64,000 bases of DNA from positions 22,625 to 86,624 of the forward strand of contig JAFRXJ010000027.1 in assembly GCA_017441525.1 (NCBI GenBank), given 5' to 3'. How positions within the stretch are numbered: the first letter of the stretch is position 1; each line of letters begins with the position of its first letter. The notes under the pieces are model-generated. The model had not been told where the DNA came from. It worked only from the letters and a program-made list of their open reading frames with translations, and did not search any database. Source of the stretch: Acholeplasmatales bacterium (GTDB lineage: Bacteria > Bacillota_I > Bacilli_A > Acholeplasmatales > Anaeroplasmataceae). Positions 1 through 9,423 of the stretch are shown in pieces. The position numbers were made by a program, and so were the translations under genes.

Positions 1-1318
1 TATTTTGTAATGTTATCTTTGTAGATATTCTTTCTCTATGAGCAAACTTCATAAAGAATTCATCATCAAATTTTAATGATACATCTGGACCAACTCTTAA
101 ATAATCAAATTTTTGATATGAAGAAAAGATATATGCACCACAGCCTAATATCATCTTATCCTTAAGGATATCTCTTAATAATTGATATCCATAATCTGTA
201 ATCATTGCTTTTGTATAACTATCATAATTTGGTAATGTTATAGAATATAAAAAATCTAATTTAAAGAAATCAAAGCCTAAATTAATATAATATTCTAAGC
301 ATTCTTTAATGTATTTAACAGCATCTGGATTTAATATATCTAAAACATAAAATCCACTCCAGTTTCCACCACATTTTATTGGATTTCCTTTTTTATCTTT
401 TTTAAATAAATCTTTTCTTTCTTGAAATAATTTTGATTTTTCTTCTGCCACAAATGGAGCAAGCCAAATTCCAGCCTTATATCCTCTGTTATGAATTTTA
501 TTTACTATTTCATATAATCCATTGGGAAATTTATTTTTATCTATATCTAACCAGTCACCAACGAATGTTTCATATCCATCATCAATTTGAAATAAATTAA
601 ATCTATTATCCAAGGCTTCTAGGTCTCTTGTTATAATACCTTCATTTATATTTTGATAATAATTATACCAAGATGTATAACCAAATATTTTATTTTTATT
701 TTCTATATTAAAATAATTATTAAATGATTTAATGCCTTCATCGTAAGAATTAAAATACATATAATCAAATAATTTAAACGTATCACCCTTAGATATTTTA
801 TAATTTTTAATATTAGAAATTATATTAATTTTTTTGTTATATTTGATTAATTCATATATCAAAAAAGCATTTTTATAATTTAAATTATAACTAAAAAATT
901 CATTTTTTCCTTTTATATAGAAAATATCATATCCATGTAATCTATATCTTGAATAATTATAAATGAATAGATCACCATATCTATCAAAAGCAAATTTTTT
1001 ATTTAATGGATCCTTGAGACCACTAGAAACATCTTTTTTTCTATAATATAAGTAGCCTCTTTTGCTTATTTTTTCAATTTTATAGAATGATGCCTCAACT
1101 GTATCAGTCCATGATTGATATCCATTTAAAAAATATTTAGAGGCTCTATTAGCTGATATACTTAATTGTTTAGTTGCTGAAATTAATTCTATATCATTTT
1201 TAGCAACTACAGATAAACTAAATCTATTGTTATCTTCTTTTATAATAATATCTATATTTTCATCACTTTTATTTGTTTTAATTATTCTATTATTAAGTTT
1301 ATAAGATATATTAATCAT
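1..1318 (-). CDS. Alpha-galactosidase, GH36-like (3' end cut by window edge)
   Basis: Probable glycoside hydrolase of clan GH-D, releasing terminal alpha-galactose from melibiose or raffinose-type sugars in the cytoplasm. The start is an ATG preceded by GGAGGC, and 439 codons run without a stop to the window edge. Visible motifs are NGYQSW (residues 65-70, typical of the N-terminal beta domain), FQIDDGYE (about 243-250), KLDFLY with the presumed nucleophile Asp355, and RVGPDVS with a presumed acid/base Asp412. The barrel is therefore present and only the C-terminal domain is missing from view. It lies 19 nt downstream of a GPH symporter in a TetR-led operon, so uptake and hydrolysis of an alpha-galactoside is the likely pathway. 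Substrate is inferred from family resemblance and context; another alpha-glycosidase of this clan is possible. Confidence 0.82.
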   Translation of the reverse strand, partial: MINISYKLNNRIIKTNKSDENIDIIIKEDNNRFSLSVVAKNDIELISATKQLSISANRASKYFLNGYQSWTDTVEASFYKIEKISKRGYLYYRKKDVSSGLKDPLNKKFAFDRYGDLFIYNYSRYRLHGYDIFYIKGKNEFFSYNLNYKNAFLIYELIKYNKKINIISNIKNYKISKGDTFKLFDYMYFNSYDEGIKSFNNYFNIENKNKIFGYTSWYNYYQNINEGIITRDLEALDNRFNLFQIDDGYETFVGDWLDIDKNKFPNGLYEIVNKIHNRGYKAGIWLAPFVAEEKSKLFQERKDLFKKDKKGNPIKCGGNWSGFYVLDILNPDAVKYIKECLEYYINLGFDFFKLDFLYSITLPNYDSYTKAMITDYGYQLLRDILKDKMILGCGAYIFSSYQKFDYLRVGPDVSLKFDDEFFMKFAHRERISTKITLQN

Positions 1319-1337
1319 AATGAGCCTCCTTTTTTAT

Positions 1338-2921
1338 TTATTCTATATTTTCTGAATCTTCCTTTGTAACATCATTTGTTTCATTTTGAATTATAATTTC
1401 TTCTTTTGTATCTTCTATTTTTTCTACTTCATTTGCTGCTTCTTTAATTTCTTCTTCTGATTCTATTGCTTCTAAATAAGCTTTATCTTCTTCTTTAGCA
1501 ATTGTTTTCATAATCTTCTTTTCTCTATATAAGAATAAGATTAAAGCACCTAAGATACAGAATGTAACTGCAACAATAGCAACAATCATAAGACCTGTTG
1601 TAGAAGCTGTAATATCATTTGATTTCTTTAATTCTTCATAAGATACATTTGTTCCAATAATAGCAAGTGATGTAAATACTAGCATAGCAATAGATTGACC
1701 AAGCTTCATTGCGAAAGTTCTTGCGGCAAAGAACATTCCTTCTCTCTTTTCACCTGTCTCAACTGAATCTGCTTCTGCAATATCTGCAACAATTGATTGA
1801 GGAATGATACCAAGAAGTGCCATTGGGAATGCTGCAACAACTACAATTAAGATTCCATATACCATACCTGGTATAATTGTAATTACATTAATCATTGCAG
1901 TAATTAAATATGCTAATGCTAAGCCTAAAAAGCCTGCAATAGTTAATTTCTTTTTACCAAATTTTTTAACTAATATAGATACAACTGGATAGAAACATGC
2001 AGATAATACTGTCATAGCTCCCATAAATACCATTACATAGAATTCATCTAGATTCATTGACACTTTAACAAAGAAAGGTAAACCTGTTTGGAATAGAGTT
2101 AAACCAATCCAATACATAATATCTGAAGCAGCAAATACTCTAAAATCTCTATTTTTAAAAGTTTTACCTAATGATTTAAATGCATTTGTTCCAGCTGGCT
2201 TTGATTCAATAAAATCAGTTTCTTTAATTAAGAATGTAGGTAATAACATACATATACATGCAATTATAGCAAGAGGAATAAAGCATACAACATAGCTCCA
2301 ATAATATCCAACTGAAGATTGTAAGAATCCAGCAAATACGAATGGTGTATATGCAAGTAATGTACCTGCAAAATAAGTTAATGAAATATAAGTTGATATA
2401 TTCATTCTATCTTCTTGTGTTTTACCAAATTCAGATATTAATGCATTATATGGTGTACAATAAATTGTCATAAATGTATAGAATAATACTAGCATTACTG
2501 CAACCCATACTATATTCCAAGCTGTTGGTTCTTTACCACCAGTAAAAAGAGATGGTGCCATAAAAATTAAAACAGTAATTACAGCAAAAGGAATAGCTGC
2601 AAATTTCATAAAAGGCATTCTTCTACCTTTTTTATTCATTGAATTATCACTTAAATTAGCAATTAAAGGATCAGATACTGCATCCCAAATTCTACATAAA
2701 GCTGTAATTAAACCAATAATTGTTAAGAAACCGCCAATTATTAATCCTGGTGTAATTATTGTATAAAAATCAATATCAGACCCTGAAAAGTGTAGACCAT
2801 CTTTATCCTTTGTTGGTAAATAGAAAGCTACTAACCAAGCACTAATAATACCACCAAGAATGGACCATCCTAGCTGTCCTACTGCAAAAATCCACATTTG
2901 TTTTTTCGTTAATCTTTTCAT
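1338..2921 (-). CDS. GPH-family sugar:cation symporter (MelB/XylP-like)
   Basis: A 527-residue membrane protein of the glycoside-pentoside-hexuronide:cation symporter family within the major facilitator superfamily. About twelve hydrophobic segments are visible. The family signature RIWDAVSDPLIANLSD follows the second segment and GRRMPFMKF the next loop, as in MelB and XylP. The C-terminal tail of about 60 residues is very rich in Glu and Lys and has no membrane segment; it may be a regulatory tail, but there is no clear EIIA-like domain. The ATG is preceded by AGGAG. Its first four bases overlap the stop of the upstream tetR gene (ATGA), and an alpha-galactosidase follows, so melibiose- or raffinose-like sugars are the likely cargo. 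The exact sugar cannot be read from the sequence. Confidence 0.85.
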   Translation of the reverse strand: MKRLTKKQMWIFAVGQLGWSILGGIISAWLVAFYLPTKDKDGLHFSGSDIDFYTIITPGLIIGGFLTIIGLITALCRIWDAVSDPLIANLSDNSMNKKGRRMPFMKFAAIPFAVITVLIFMAPSLFTGGKEPTAWNIVWVAVMLVLFYTFMTIYCTPYNALISEFGKTQEDRMNISTYISLTYFAGTLLAYTPFVFAGFLQSSVGYYWSYVVCFIPLAIIACICMLLPTFLIKETDFIESKPAGTNAFKSLGKTFKNRDFRVFAASDIMYWIGLTLFQTGLPFFVKVSMNLDEFYVMVFMGAMTVLSACFYPVVSILVKKFGKKKLTIAGFLGLALAYLITAMINVITIIPGMVYGILIVVVAAFPMALLGIIPQSIVADIAEADSVETGEKREGMFFAARTFAMKLGQSIAMLVFTSLAIIGTNVSYEELKKSNDITASTTGLMIVAIVAVTFCILGALILFLYREKKIMKTIAKEEDKAYLEAIESEEEIKEAANEVEKIEDTKEEIIIQNETNDVTKEDSENIE

Positions 2922-3535
2922 TTTGAAGCATCTCCTTTCAATTCTTTTAATGATATATCGATTAACCTTTTTATTATCTTTTCGCTACTGTTAAATCCGT
3001 CTGTAGAAACAATATTAAAGCCTACTGCTTCCTTTTTGCATAATTCTAATAATGCTTTAGATGTTGAAAAATAGAATGTTTCTATGTCATCAATTGATTT
3101 GATTGATTTATCTTCAATTCCTTTATTATATCTTTCTATAAATATCAAATGAAATTTATTAATCAAATCTTCATATTCAGTTGATGGCTTTATCATTTTT
3201 GATAATAAATATGCATCATATTCATTTATAAATTTAAAATATTCAGGATGATTCTTAAAAATAATTAAATAATTATTATAAAAATCAGAAATCATTTCAT
3301 AACCATTTTGATTACTTTTACTAATAAAATATTTATCATATACTTCCTTTTCAAGCATATTAGCACACAAATTCATAATGTTATCCTTATTATCAAAATA
3401 TCTATATATTGTAGCTTCGCCAACATCTATACTATTTGCAATATCTCTTATAGTTATTGCTGAAATTGATTTTTCTAAGAATAAGGATAATGCTTTTTCA
3501 ATTATAAAAGTCATTTTCATTTCTTTTAAGCTCAC
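2918..3535 (-). CDS. TetR-family transcriptional regulator
   Basis: A 205-residue regulator. Residues about 10-55 form the TetR helix-turn-helix (ALSLFLEKSISAITIRDIA, then GEATIYRYFDNKDNI), and the remainder is a helical ligand-binding domain without a recognisable signature. The start is GTG, preceded by GAGGTGATAAC, which fits better than any ATG nearby. It is the first gene of the operon with the symporter and alpha-galactosidase, so it probably controls its own operon, but the inducer is unknown. The leader between promoter and start carries repeated TATCTATC elements (about 3558-3587) that could be its operator; this is only a suggestion. Confidence 0.85.
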   Translation of the reverse strand: MSLKEMKMTFIIEKALSLFLEKSISAITIRDIANSIDVGEATIYRYFDNKDNIMNLCANMLEKEVYDKYFISKSNQNGYEMISDFYNNYLIIFKNHPEYFKFINEYDAYLLSKMIKPSTEYEDLINKFHLIFIERYNKGIEDKSIKSIDDIETFYFSTSKALLELCKKEAVGFNIVSTDGFNSSEKIIKRLIDISLKELKGDASK

Positions 3536-3592
3536 GTTATCACCTCATTTGAGAGTTTATCTATCATTTTGAAATACTATCTATCTATTTTT

Positions 3593-3621
3593 AAAATAAC
3601 ACACATTGAAAACGCTGTCAA
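3593..3621 (-). promoter_or_regulatory. Sugar-operon promoter overlapping a cre site
   Basis: On the minus strand a -35 TTGACA (3616-3621) is followed by 17 nt and a -10 TATTTT (3593-3598). Positions 3607-3620 read TGAAAACGCTGTCA on the plus strand, matching the CcpA catabolite response element consensus TGWAANCGNTNWCA at every position. The site covers most of the -35 and the spacer, the classic arrangement for repression by blocking polymerase. That CcpA exists in this organism is assumed from the phylum. Confidence 0.75.
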
Positions 3622-3629
3622 TCTTTTAT

Positions 3630-3665
3630 AAAAAAAAGATGCTGATTTAATTTTCAGCATCTTTT
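3630..3665 (-). terminator. Rho-independent terminator after pnp
   Basis: Perfect 12-bp inverted repeat, 3634-3645 with 3654-3665, core AGATGCTGA. It begins 7 nt after the pnp stop and is followed on the minus strand by a run of T. Confidence 0.9.
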
Positions 3666-3671
3666 CATTAA

Positions 3672-5864
3672 TTATTCTTGAACTGGAGCTTCTTCTTTAG
3701 CTTCGTCTTTCTTTTCAAATTTCTTTTGAGCATCTTTTAATGCATCTTTTCTAGATAAGTCGATTTGGCCTTTTTCATTAACACCAATGCATTTAACGAT
3801 GATTTCATCATTTAATGATACAACATCTTCAGCCTTTTCTACTCTTTCTAAAGCAAGCTTAGAAATATGACATAAGCCTTCAGTTCCTGGCCATAATTCA
3901 ACAAATACGCCATACTTTTCAACTCTTGTAACCTTACCAGTATAGATCTTGCCTACTTCAGCTTCCTTAACAGAATTTACAATGTATTCTAAGCATGACT
4001 TAGCTGTAGCCATATCTGAGTGCATAACAAATACTCTACCATCTTGTTCGATATCGATCTTAACATTATCGAATTTTTCGATTGTAGCATTGATATTCTT
4101 TCCACCAGCGCCAATGACGTCTTTAATCTTATCTGGATTGATTTGAGCTGTAACAACCTTTGGAGCATATTTAGATAATTCTGGTCTAACAGCTGGAATA
4201 GTTTGAAGCATATGATCTAGAATTTCTAATCTACCCTTCTTAGCTTGTGCTAAAGCCTCTTTTAGGATTTGATATGTAATACCCTTAATCTTAATATCCA
4301 TTTGTAAAGCTGTAATACCATCTTTTGTACCAGCAACCTTGAAGTCCATATCTCCTAGGTGATCTTCCATACCTTGGATATCAGTTAATACTGTATAATG
4401 CTTTTCATCAGTCATGATTAAGCCCATTGCGATACCAGCAACTGGAGCCTTAATAGGAACACCCGCAGCCATTAAAGCTAATGTACCAGAACAAATTGTA
4501 GCTTGGCTTGAAGAACCATTAGATTCTAAAATTTCAGATACAACTCTAATTGTATATGGGAATTCATCTTCTGATGGAATTACATATGATAATGCTCTTT
4601 CACCTAATGCACCATGTCCGATTTCTCTTCTACCTGGAGCACCATATCTTCCTGTTTCACCAACAGAGAATTGAGGGAAATTATAATGTAACATAAATCT
4701 CTTATCTGGCTCATCAGATAAACCATCTAAAATTTGAGCATCAGATAGAGGTCCTAAAGTTACAGTACCTAAGCTTTGAGTCTGACCTCTTGTGAATAAT
4801 GCTGAACCATGAGTTCTAGGTAAAACATCAACTCTAGATGATAAAGGTCTAATTTCATCAACCTTTCTTCCGTCTGGTCTAATCTTATCAACAGCGATCA
4901 TTCTTCTTACTTCACCATGTAAGATTTCATCTAATGTATATTGAACACTCTTTAAATATAGGGCCTTAGCTTCAGTGTCTTCAACTTTTAAATCACCTAA
5001 ATCTTTAACGAATACTTTCTTACCAAATTCTTCCAAAGTTTCTTCGTTAACTGCGTCAATTGCAGCATATCTTTCAAGCTTATCTTCAACTCTGATAGCC
5101 TTGATTAATTTTTCTTCAGCGAATGCCTTAACAGCCTTTTCTACATCTTTGTCTACTTCAAATAATGTAGGAACATACTTTTCTTTACCGCATTCCTTAA
5201 CAATTTCTTTTTGGAATTCGCATAATTTTTGAATTTCAGCATGACCGAACTTTAATGCTTCCCACATATCATCTTCTGATACAAATCTAGCACCAGCTTC
5301 AACCATGTTAATAGCTGCTTGTGTACCTGCAACTGTCAAATTAATATCAGATACTTCTAACTCTACTGGAGTTGGGTTAATAATTAACTTACCATCAACT
5401 TTTCCAACTACTACACCAGCGATTGGTCCTTCAAAAGGAATATCAGAAATCATTAATGCAATTGATGAACCTAACATTGCTGCCATTGCAGTTGAACAAT
5501 CAGGGTCATTTGATAAAACTGTATTAATAACTTGTACTTCATTATTAAATCCTTCAGCAAATAAAGGACGGATAGGTCTATCAATTAATCTTGAAACTAA
5601 TGTTTCATGTGTAGTTGCCTTTCCTTCACGCTTTAAAAATCCACCAGGGATTTTACCAGCTGCATATTGTTTTTCTTGGTATAAAACCATTAATGGGAAA
5701 AAGTCTTGGGTAGATGCTACATTATTAGAAACAGCTGCTGATAATACCACACTTTCTCCATATCTTACTAAACATGCACCAGATGCTTGCTTAGCTACTT
5801 CTCCGATTTCAATAACAAGTGGACGTCCTGCCCAATTGTATTCGAAGCGTTTAATATCACTCAT
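3672..5864 (-). CDS. pnp: Polyribonucleotide nucleotidyltransferase (PNPase)
   Basis: A 730-residue 3'-5' phosphorolytic exoribonuclease of the RNA degradosome. The order is standard: first RNase PH domain (about 10-140), helical linker, second RNase PH domain (about 320-460) with [15 protein letters not shown] and the [17 protein letters not shown] catalytic region, KH domain (about 560-610, IGAGGKNI) and S1 domain (about 630-695, [15 protein letters not shown]). Length matches Bacillus PNPase. It follows rpsO, the conserved bacterial rpsO-pnp pair, although a terminator hairpin in the 121-nt gap suggests pnp is expressed partly by read-through. A strong terminator closes the unit. The Lys/Glu-rich C-terminal tail is common in the family. 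Confidence 0.98.
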   Translation of the reverse strand: MSDIKRFEYNWAGRPLVIEIGEVAKQASGACLVRYGESVVLSAAVSNNVASTQDFFPLMVLYQEKQYAAGKIPGGFLKREGKATTHETLVSRLIDRPIRPLFAEGFNNEVQVINTVLSNDPDCSTAMAAMLGSSIALMISDIPFEGPIAGVVVGKVDGKLIINPTPVELEVSDINLTVAGTQAAINMVEAGARFVSEDDMWEALKFGHAEIQKLCEFQKEIVKECGKEKYVPTLFEVDKDVEKAVKAFAEEKLIKAIRVEDKLERYAAIDAVNEETLEEFGKKVFVKDLGDLKVEDTEAKALYLKSVQYTLDEILHGEVRRMIAVDKIRPDGRKVDEIRPLSSRVDVLPRTHGSALFTRGQTQSLGTVTLGPLSDAQILDGLSDEPDKRFMLHYNFPQFSVGETGRYGAPGRREIGHGALGERALSYVIPSEDEFPYTIRVVSEILESNGSSSQATICSGTLALMAAGVPIKAPVAGIAMGLIMTDEKHYTVLTDIQGMEDHLGDMDFKVAGTKDGITALQMDIKIKGITYQILKEALAQAKKGRLEILDHMLQTIPAVRPELSKYAPKVVTAQINPDKIKDVIGAGGKNINATIEKFDNVKIDIEQDGRVFVMHSDMATAKSCLEYIVNSVKEAEVGKIYTGKVTRVEKYGVFVELWPGTEGLCHISKLALERVEKAEDVVSLNDEIIVKCIGVNEKGQIDLSRKDALKDAQKKFEKKDEAKEEAPVQE

Positions 5865-5951
5865 CTTCTATTTTTCTCCTTAATTTTATATAGTCCTTTG
5901 TTATTATATCACAATAAAAACAAAAATACATTAATTTATTTTAAATAAATT

Positions 5952-5980
5952 AAAAAGGCACTCTCAAATGAGAATGCCTT
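5952..5980 (-). terminator. Hairpin terminator between rpsO and pnp
   Basis: Inverted repeat AAGGCATTCTCA / TGAGAGTGCCTT on the minus strand (5955-5966 with 5969-5980), a complete 12-bp stem with one G-U pair, followed by a short T run. It probably lowers rather than abolishes transcription into pnp. Confidence 0.8.
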
Positions 5981-5985
5981 AATAA

Positions 5986-6255
5986 TTACTTTCTTAAGCC
6001 TAGTTTTTGAACTAATGCTTCATATCTCTTAAGATCTTGTTTCTTAAGATAATTTAATAATGATTTTCTATGACCAATCTTGATCATTAAACCACGCTTT
6101 GAAGCAAAGTCATGAATATGATAGTTAAAATGTTCATTTAATTCGTTGATTTCGTAAGTTAAGATAGCTACTTGAACTTCTACAGAACCAGTATCTTTTT
6201 CATTCTTACCGAATTCTTTAACAATTTTAGCTTTTACATCAGCAGTTAATGCCAT
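5986..6255 (-). CDS. rpsO: Ribosomal protein S15
   Basis: Small-subunit protein that binds 16S rRNA early in assembly. The product starting MALTADVKAK is 89 residues, the usual length, with the conserved GSVEVQVAILT and KRGLMIKIGHRKSLLNYL segments. An ATG two codons upstream (6261) is only 3 nt from the AGGAGG ribosome-binding site, whereas the ATG at 6255 has 9 nt spacing and gives the canonical N-terminus, so 6255 is preferred. It heads the rpsO-pnp unit. Its roughly 90-nt leader may bind S15 for autoregulation. Confidence 0.97.
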   Translation of the reverse strand: MALTADVKAKIVKEFGKNEKDTGSVEVQVAILTYEINELNEHFNYHIHDFASKRGLMIKIGHRKSLLNYLKKQDLKRYEALVQKLGLRK

Positions 6256-6342
6256 TTTCATGTTCCTCCTATTATTATATATTTGCGTTAATCCAAGTGT
6301 GTAAATGGAGAATTTAGCACCCTAGAAAAACGTACCAAAGTT

Positions 6343-6371
6343 ATTATATTATAAAAATATAATATATGCAA
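6343..6371 (-). promoter_or_regulatory. Probable rpsO promoter
   Basis: Minus-strand -35-like TTGCAT (6366-6371), 17-nt spacer, perfect -10 TATAAT (6343-6348). It would give an RNA leader of about 80 nt ahead of rpsO. The -35 is weak. Confidence 0.5.
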
Positions 6372-6399
6372 CAATTATTTTTTATTCTTCATTTTAATA

Positions 6400-6711
6400 T
6401 TAATGTAATGGTCCCCAAGGAATGTTATCATTATAAGTATCACTTTGTTTAAAATGAGAATCTGCTAATAGCATTTTATCTTCTATAATTTGATCAGCTA
6501 TACTATTTAAATAAGAATCTTCTTCTCCAGGTTCATAATCACTAGAAGCTTTCGCGAAAACAAATGACACTTTTGGCTCTTCTCCCTTTAGTGTAAATGC
6601 GAAAATATTATTATTTTCTTCATCATAGAAAGCATATATTTTTCCAATTCTTGATCTACCAGAAATATCTTCAAATGTAGAATCTAATAATGTTTGAACA
6701 TAATAATTCAA
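6400..6711 (-). CDS. Unknown 103-residue protein, possibly the severed C-terminus of its neighbour
   Basis: I do not recognise this protein. It is acidic and soluble-looking, with a predicted mixed alpha/beta segment (IGKIYAFYDEENNNIFAFTL) and no membrane segment. There is no ATG: the only usable start is TTG at 6711, with a poor ribosome-binding site. The frame stays open upstream to a TAG at 6757-6759, just beyond the stop of the membrane-protein gene at 6743. The open stretch reads KHTIDFESIDDRNAF and could continue the preceding protein if one frame change occurred between 6745 and 6757. It may be an independent gene with a TTG start or a detached C-terminal domain. Confidence 0.5.
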   Translation of the reverse strand: MNYYVQTLLDSTFEDISGRSRIGKIYAFYDEENNNIFAFTLKGEEPKVSFVFAKASSDYEPGEEDSYLNSIADQIIEDKMLLADSHFKQSDTYNDNIPWGPLH

Positions 6712-6742
6712 GAAAGCATTTCTATCATCAATAGATTCAAAA

Positions 6743-7492
6743 TCAATAGTGTGCTTCTAACCATTCTTCTTTTTTAATGAAGATTTTTTTATTTGATTTT
6801 AGTACAATAATCGAACCAATTGAATTGAAAATAGTTAATGTTATAAATCCAAAAGAAATTAATATAATCAGCATCGTTTCTTTTTTCAATTTTAATGTTG
6901 CTATTGTATATGAAATAATATTAATATAAATTGAAAAAGGAATTGATAAAAAAATAATTATGAAGAAACCATAAAAGAAACACATAAATACATTCCAAAG
7001 TGGCCATCCATTATTTTCATTCATTACTGATTCAAAAAAAGTTTGTAAATATGGGAAAGTAAATTTAATTAGAACAAAAATATATAATCCCATATATATT
7101 ATGCTAATTATTATTGATAATACGAATAGTACTTTTACACCTATACTAATTGCAATTGCTCTTTCGTCTTTTATCTTTTTTTCCTTCTTTTCTTTAATTA
7201 TCTCATTTTCTGCAGTTATCTCCATATCTTTATTATCTAAATCTTTAGAATGTAAAATGTAACCAAAAATTGAAGTTATATTCGCAATTACATTTAATGT
7301 AAGAATGGATATTACAAATGTAGCAATATCATACGACTTTTTATTATTTTTAGGACCTATTGCTAATAATACACCAGTTATAAGAAGTAATATACCATAT
7401 ATTAATGTCATTAAAGAAAGAAATGAAACATTAGTATCACTATCTAAGAATGCTAAAATAGTAATACCTGCTATAATAAATGATATAATCAT
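6743..7492 (-). CDS. Unknown multi-pass membrane protein
   Basis: A 249-residue protein with about six hydrophobic segments, in two blocks (residues about 1-80 and 115-235) separated by a highly charged Glu/Lys loop (about 90-115). No family motif is recognised. The ATG at 7492 has AGGA only 1 nt away, which is too close. The frame continues upstream and a GTG would add a basic N-terminus (FWEKYIEKSYRKISKIG) ahead of the first membrane helix, so the true start may be farther upstream, though without a clear ribosome-binding site. The end may be affected by a frame change, as noted for the downstream gene. Confidence 0.6.
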   Translation of the reverse strand: MIISFIIAGITILAFLDSDTNVSFLSLMTLIYGILLLITGVLLAIGPKNNKKSYDIATFVISILTLNVIANITSIFGYILHSKDLDNKDMEITAENEIIKEKKEKKIKDERAIAISIGVKVLFVLSIIISIIYMGLYIFVLIKFTFPYLQTFFESVMNENNGWPLWNVFMCFFYGFFIIIFLSIPFSIYINIISYTIATLKLKKETMLIILISFGFITLTIFNSIGSIIVLKSNKKIFIKKEEWLEAHY

Positions 7493-7620
7493 TCCTATTT
7501 TAGATATTTTTCTATAACTCTTTTCTATATATTTTCTCCCAAAACACGTGACAAATTTTTATATTTAAAATCTCACTATTATAGCTTATCTTTTATATAT
7601 CATTTTTGTCAAGGCAAACA

Positions 7621-7644
7621 AAAAAAGCGTGCTTTAACACGCCT
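7621..7644 (-). terminator. Terminator after ribF
   Basis: GCGTG (7627-7631) pairs with CACGC (7638-7642), followed on the minus strand by seven T. It lies directly after the ribF stop. Confidence 0.65.
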
Positions 7645-7650
7645 TTAAAA

Positions 7651-8562
7651 TTATTTTGTTAAATATAAATCTCCTGCAAGCTTAATACAGTTCTTCTTAT
7701 CTTTTTCTAGTTGTTTAATTAATTCTTCTTTTGAATTATATTTCTTTTCATCTCTAATTTTATCAATAAAGAATATTTCTATTGTTTGATCATATATATC
7801 TTCATCAAAATTAAAGATATGTACTTCTAATTCTAGATTATCTTTAAAATTAAATGTAGGATTATGACCAATATTTGCCATACCCAAATGAGGTATACCA
7901 TCAACTAATATGTTAGCGAAATATACTCCAGATGCTGGCATAAAATAGTTTTTATAATCAATATTAGCAGTTGGAAAACCTATTAATCTTCCAATTTGTT
8001 TTCCATATTTTACTTTTCCTCTTATTGAAAATAATCTACCTAATAATCTATTTGCTTCTTTAACATTACCAGATGATATTAATTCTCTTATATATGTTGA
8101 AGAAACTCTTACATTATCAAATACAAATTTTTTAACTTCATAAAATTCAAATTCTTTAGCTAAATCTAAAATATTACCTTCAGCACGTCTTCCGAATGTA
8201 AAATCATATCCACATACTACTGATTTAATATTCATAAATTTTAATTTAGCCATAAATTCTTCTTTTGGCATTTCAGCTAATTTCTCATCAAATTCAATGA
8301 CAATTAGATAATCAACACCAAATCTAGATATAATATCAGTTTTAATTTCAAGTGGAGTAATTAAAGGATAATTAGGAATTCTTTTTAAGAATACAGATGG
8401 ATGTGGATAGAAAGTTAATACTGCAGATTTATATCCATGTCTCTTGCATTCATAAATAAGCTTTTGGTGTCCTAAATGAACTCCATCAAAGTTACCAATT
8501 GCTGCACAAACAGGCTCTGGTAATGGTGTGAAATTTTGATCTTTTATGAATATACTTTTCAT
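7651..8562 (-). CDS. ribF: Bifunctional riboflavin kinase / FAD synthetase
   Basis: Converts riboflavin to FMN and FMN to FAD. The 303-residue product has the N-terminal nucleotidyltransferase domain (IGNFDGVHLGHQKLI at about 22-36; SVVCGYDFTFGRRAEGN at about 114-130; SSTYIRELI) and the C-terminal flavokinase domain (GKQIGRLIGFPTANI at about 187-201; GVYFANI). Length is typical. It follows truB with a 15-nt gap, the widely conserved truB-ribF pair, and with the FMN-riboswitch-controlled ribU elsewhere in the window it completes riboflavin salvage to FAD. Confidence 0.97.
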   Translation of the reverse strand: MKSIFIKDQNFTPLPEPVCAAIGNFDGVHLGHQKLIYECKRHGYKSAVLTFYPHPSVFLKRIPNYPLITPLEIKTDIISRFGVDYLIVIEFDEKLAEMPKEEFMAKLKFMNIKSVVCGYDFTFGRRAEGNILDLAKEFEFYEVKKFVFDNVRVSSTYIRELISSGNVKEANRLLGRLFSIRGKVKYGKQIGRLIGFPTANIDYKNYFMPASGVYFANILVDGIPHLGMANIGHNPTFNFKDNLELEVHIFNFDEDIYDQTIEIFFIDKIRDEKKYNSKEELIKQLEKDKKNCIKLAGDLYLTK

Positions 8563-8577
8563 AAATTAAATCACTTC

Positions 8578-9423
8578 CTAAAAAATTAAAACTGGTTTAT
8601 ATATATTTTTATTAGTTTCTTCGTATATTGCTATTATATCACAATTATTTACTACAAAAAAGATACCAGAAATAGTAGTTTGTCTTTCATCAAGTTCTAC
8701 TCCATTTTTAACTAATTTAGCAATATAATCATTTACTTTAACCTTTGGAAAATTAAAGAAATCTTCTATTTTAATAATATCTTTTTCTTCTATTTCATCT
8801 AATTTTTTCGTATTTGATACATCAAATTGTTCTATTTTAGTTCTTCTTAATTCTTTTATTATGGCATCACTATTTAACATTTGGCCTAAATCTCTTGCAA
8901 AAGATCTTACATAAAATCCTTTAGATACATTTAATCTTATAGTGCATTCATAATTTATGGTATCAAAATCTAATAATTCTATATCATTAATTTTGATTTT
9001 TCTTTTTTCAACTTCTATTTCAATACCTTCTCTTTGGTATTCATATAATTTTTTACCATTAATTTTAATAGCAGAAGTCATAGGAGGAATTTGATATTCT
9101 TCCTTTTTTAATTCATTAATTGAATTAATTAATTCTTCTTTACTAAATTTATTTAATTTACCATCTAAAACATTAGAATCATAATCTAGGGTTTCACTTG
9201 TTTTTCCAAACTTAATTTTAGCAACATATTCTTTATTATGTTCATTAATATATTTCATTAATTTAGTTGCCTTATTTACGGCAACAATCATTAATCCTGT
9301 AGCGTTTGGATCAAGTGTCCCATTATGACCTGTCTTATTTAGTTTTAATTTCCATTTAATTTTATTACAAACCTGAAAGCTTGTTATTTCCTTTTCTTTA
9401 TCAACAAATATAAATCCATCCAT
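8578..9423 (-). CDS. truB: tRNA pseudouridine-55 synthase
   Basis: Makes pseudouridine 55 in the T-arm of tRNAs. The catalytic motif GTLDP carries the catalytic Asp38, and KGFYVRSFARDLG (about 165-177) is the conserved second motif. The 281-residue length is slightly short but complete. Its start overlaps the thiN stop by one base (TAATG), and ribF follows 15 nt later, so thiN, truB and ribF are probably one transcript. Confidence 0.96.
   Translation of the reverse strand: MDGFIFVDKEKEITSFQVCNKIKWKLKLNKTGHNGTLDPNATGLMIVAVNKATKLMKYINEHNKEYVAKIKFGKTSETLDYDSNVLDGKLNKFSKEELINSINELKKEEYQIPPMTSAIKINGKKLYEYQREGIEIEVEKRKIKINDIELLDFDTINYECTIRLNVSKGFYVRSFARDLGQMLNSDAIIKELRRTKIEQFDVSNTKKLDEIEEKDIIKIEDFFNFPKVKVNDYIAKLVKNGVELDERQTTISGIFFVVNNCDIIAIYEETNKNIYKPVLIF

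Noticed and set aside
1804..1992. Short plus-strand frames inside the transporter and other genes
   Set aside because: They lie within well-supported genes on the other strand and have no ribosome-binding site or recognised product.
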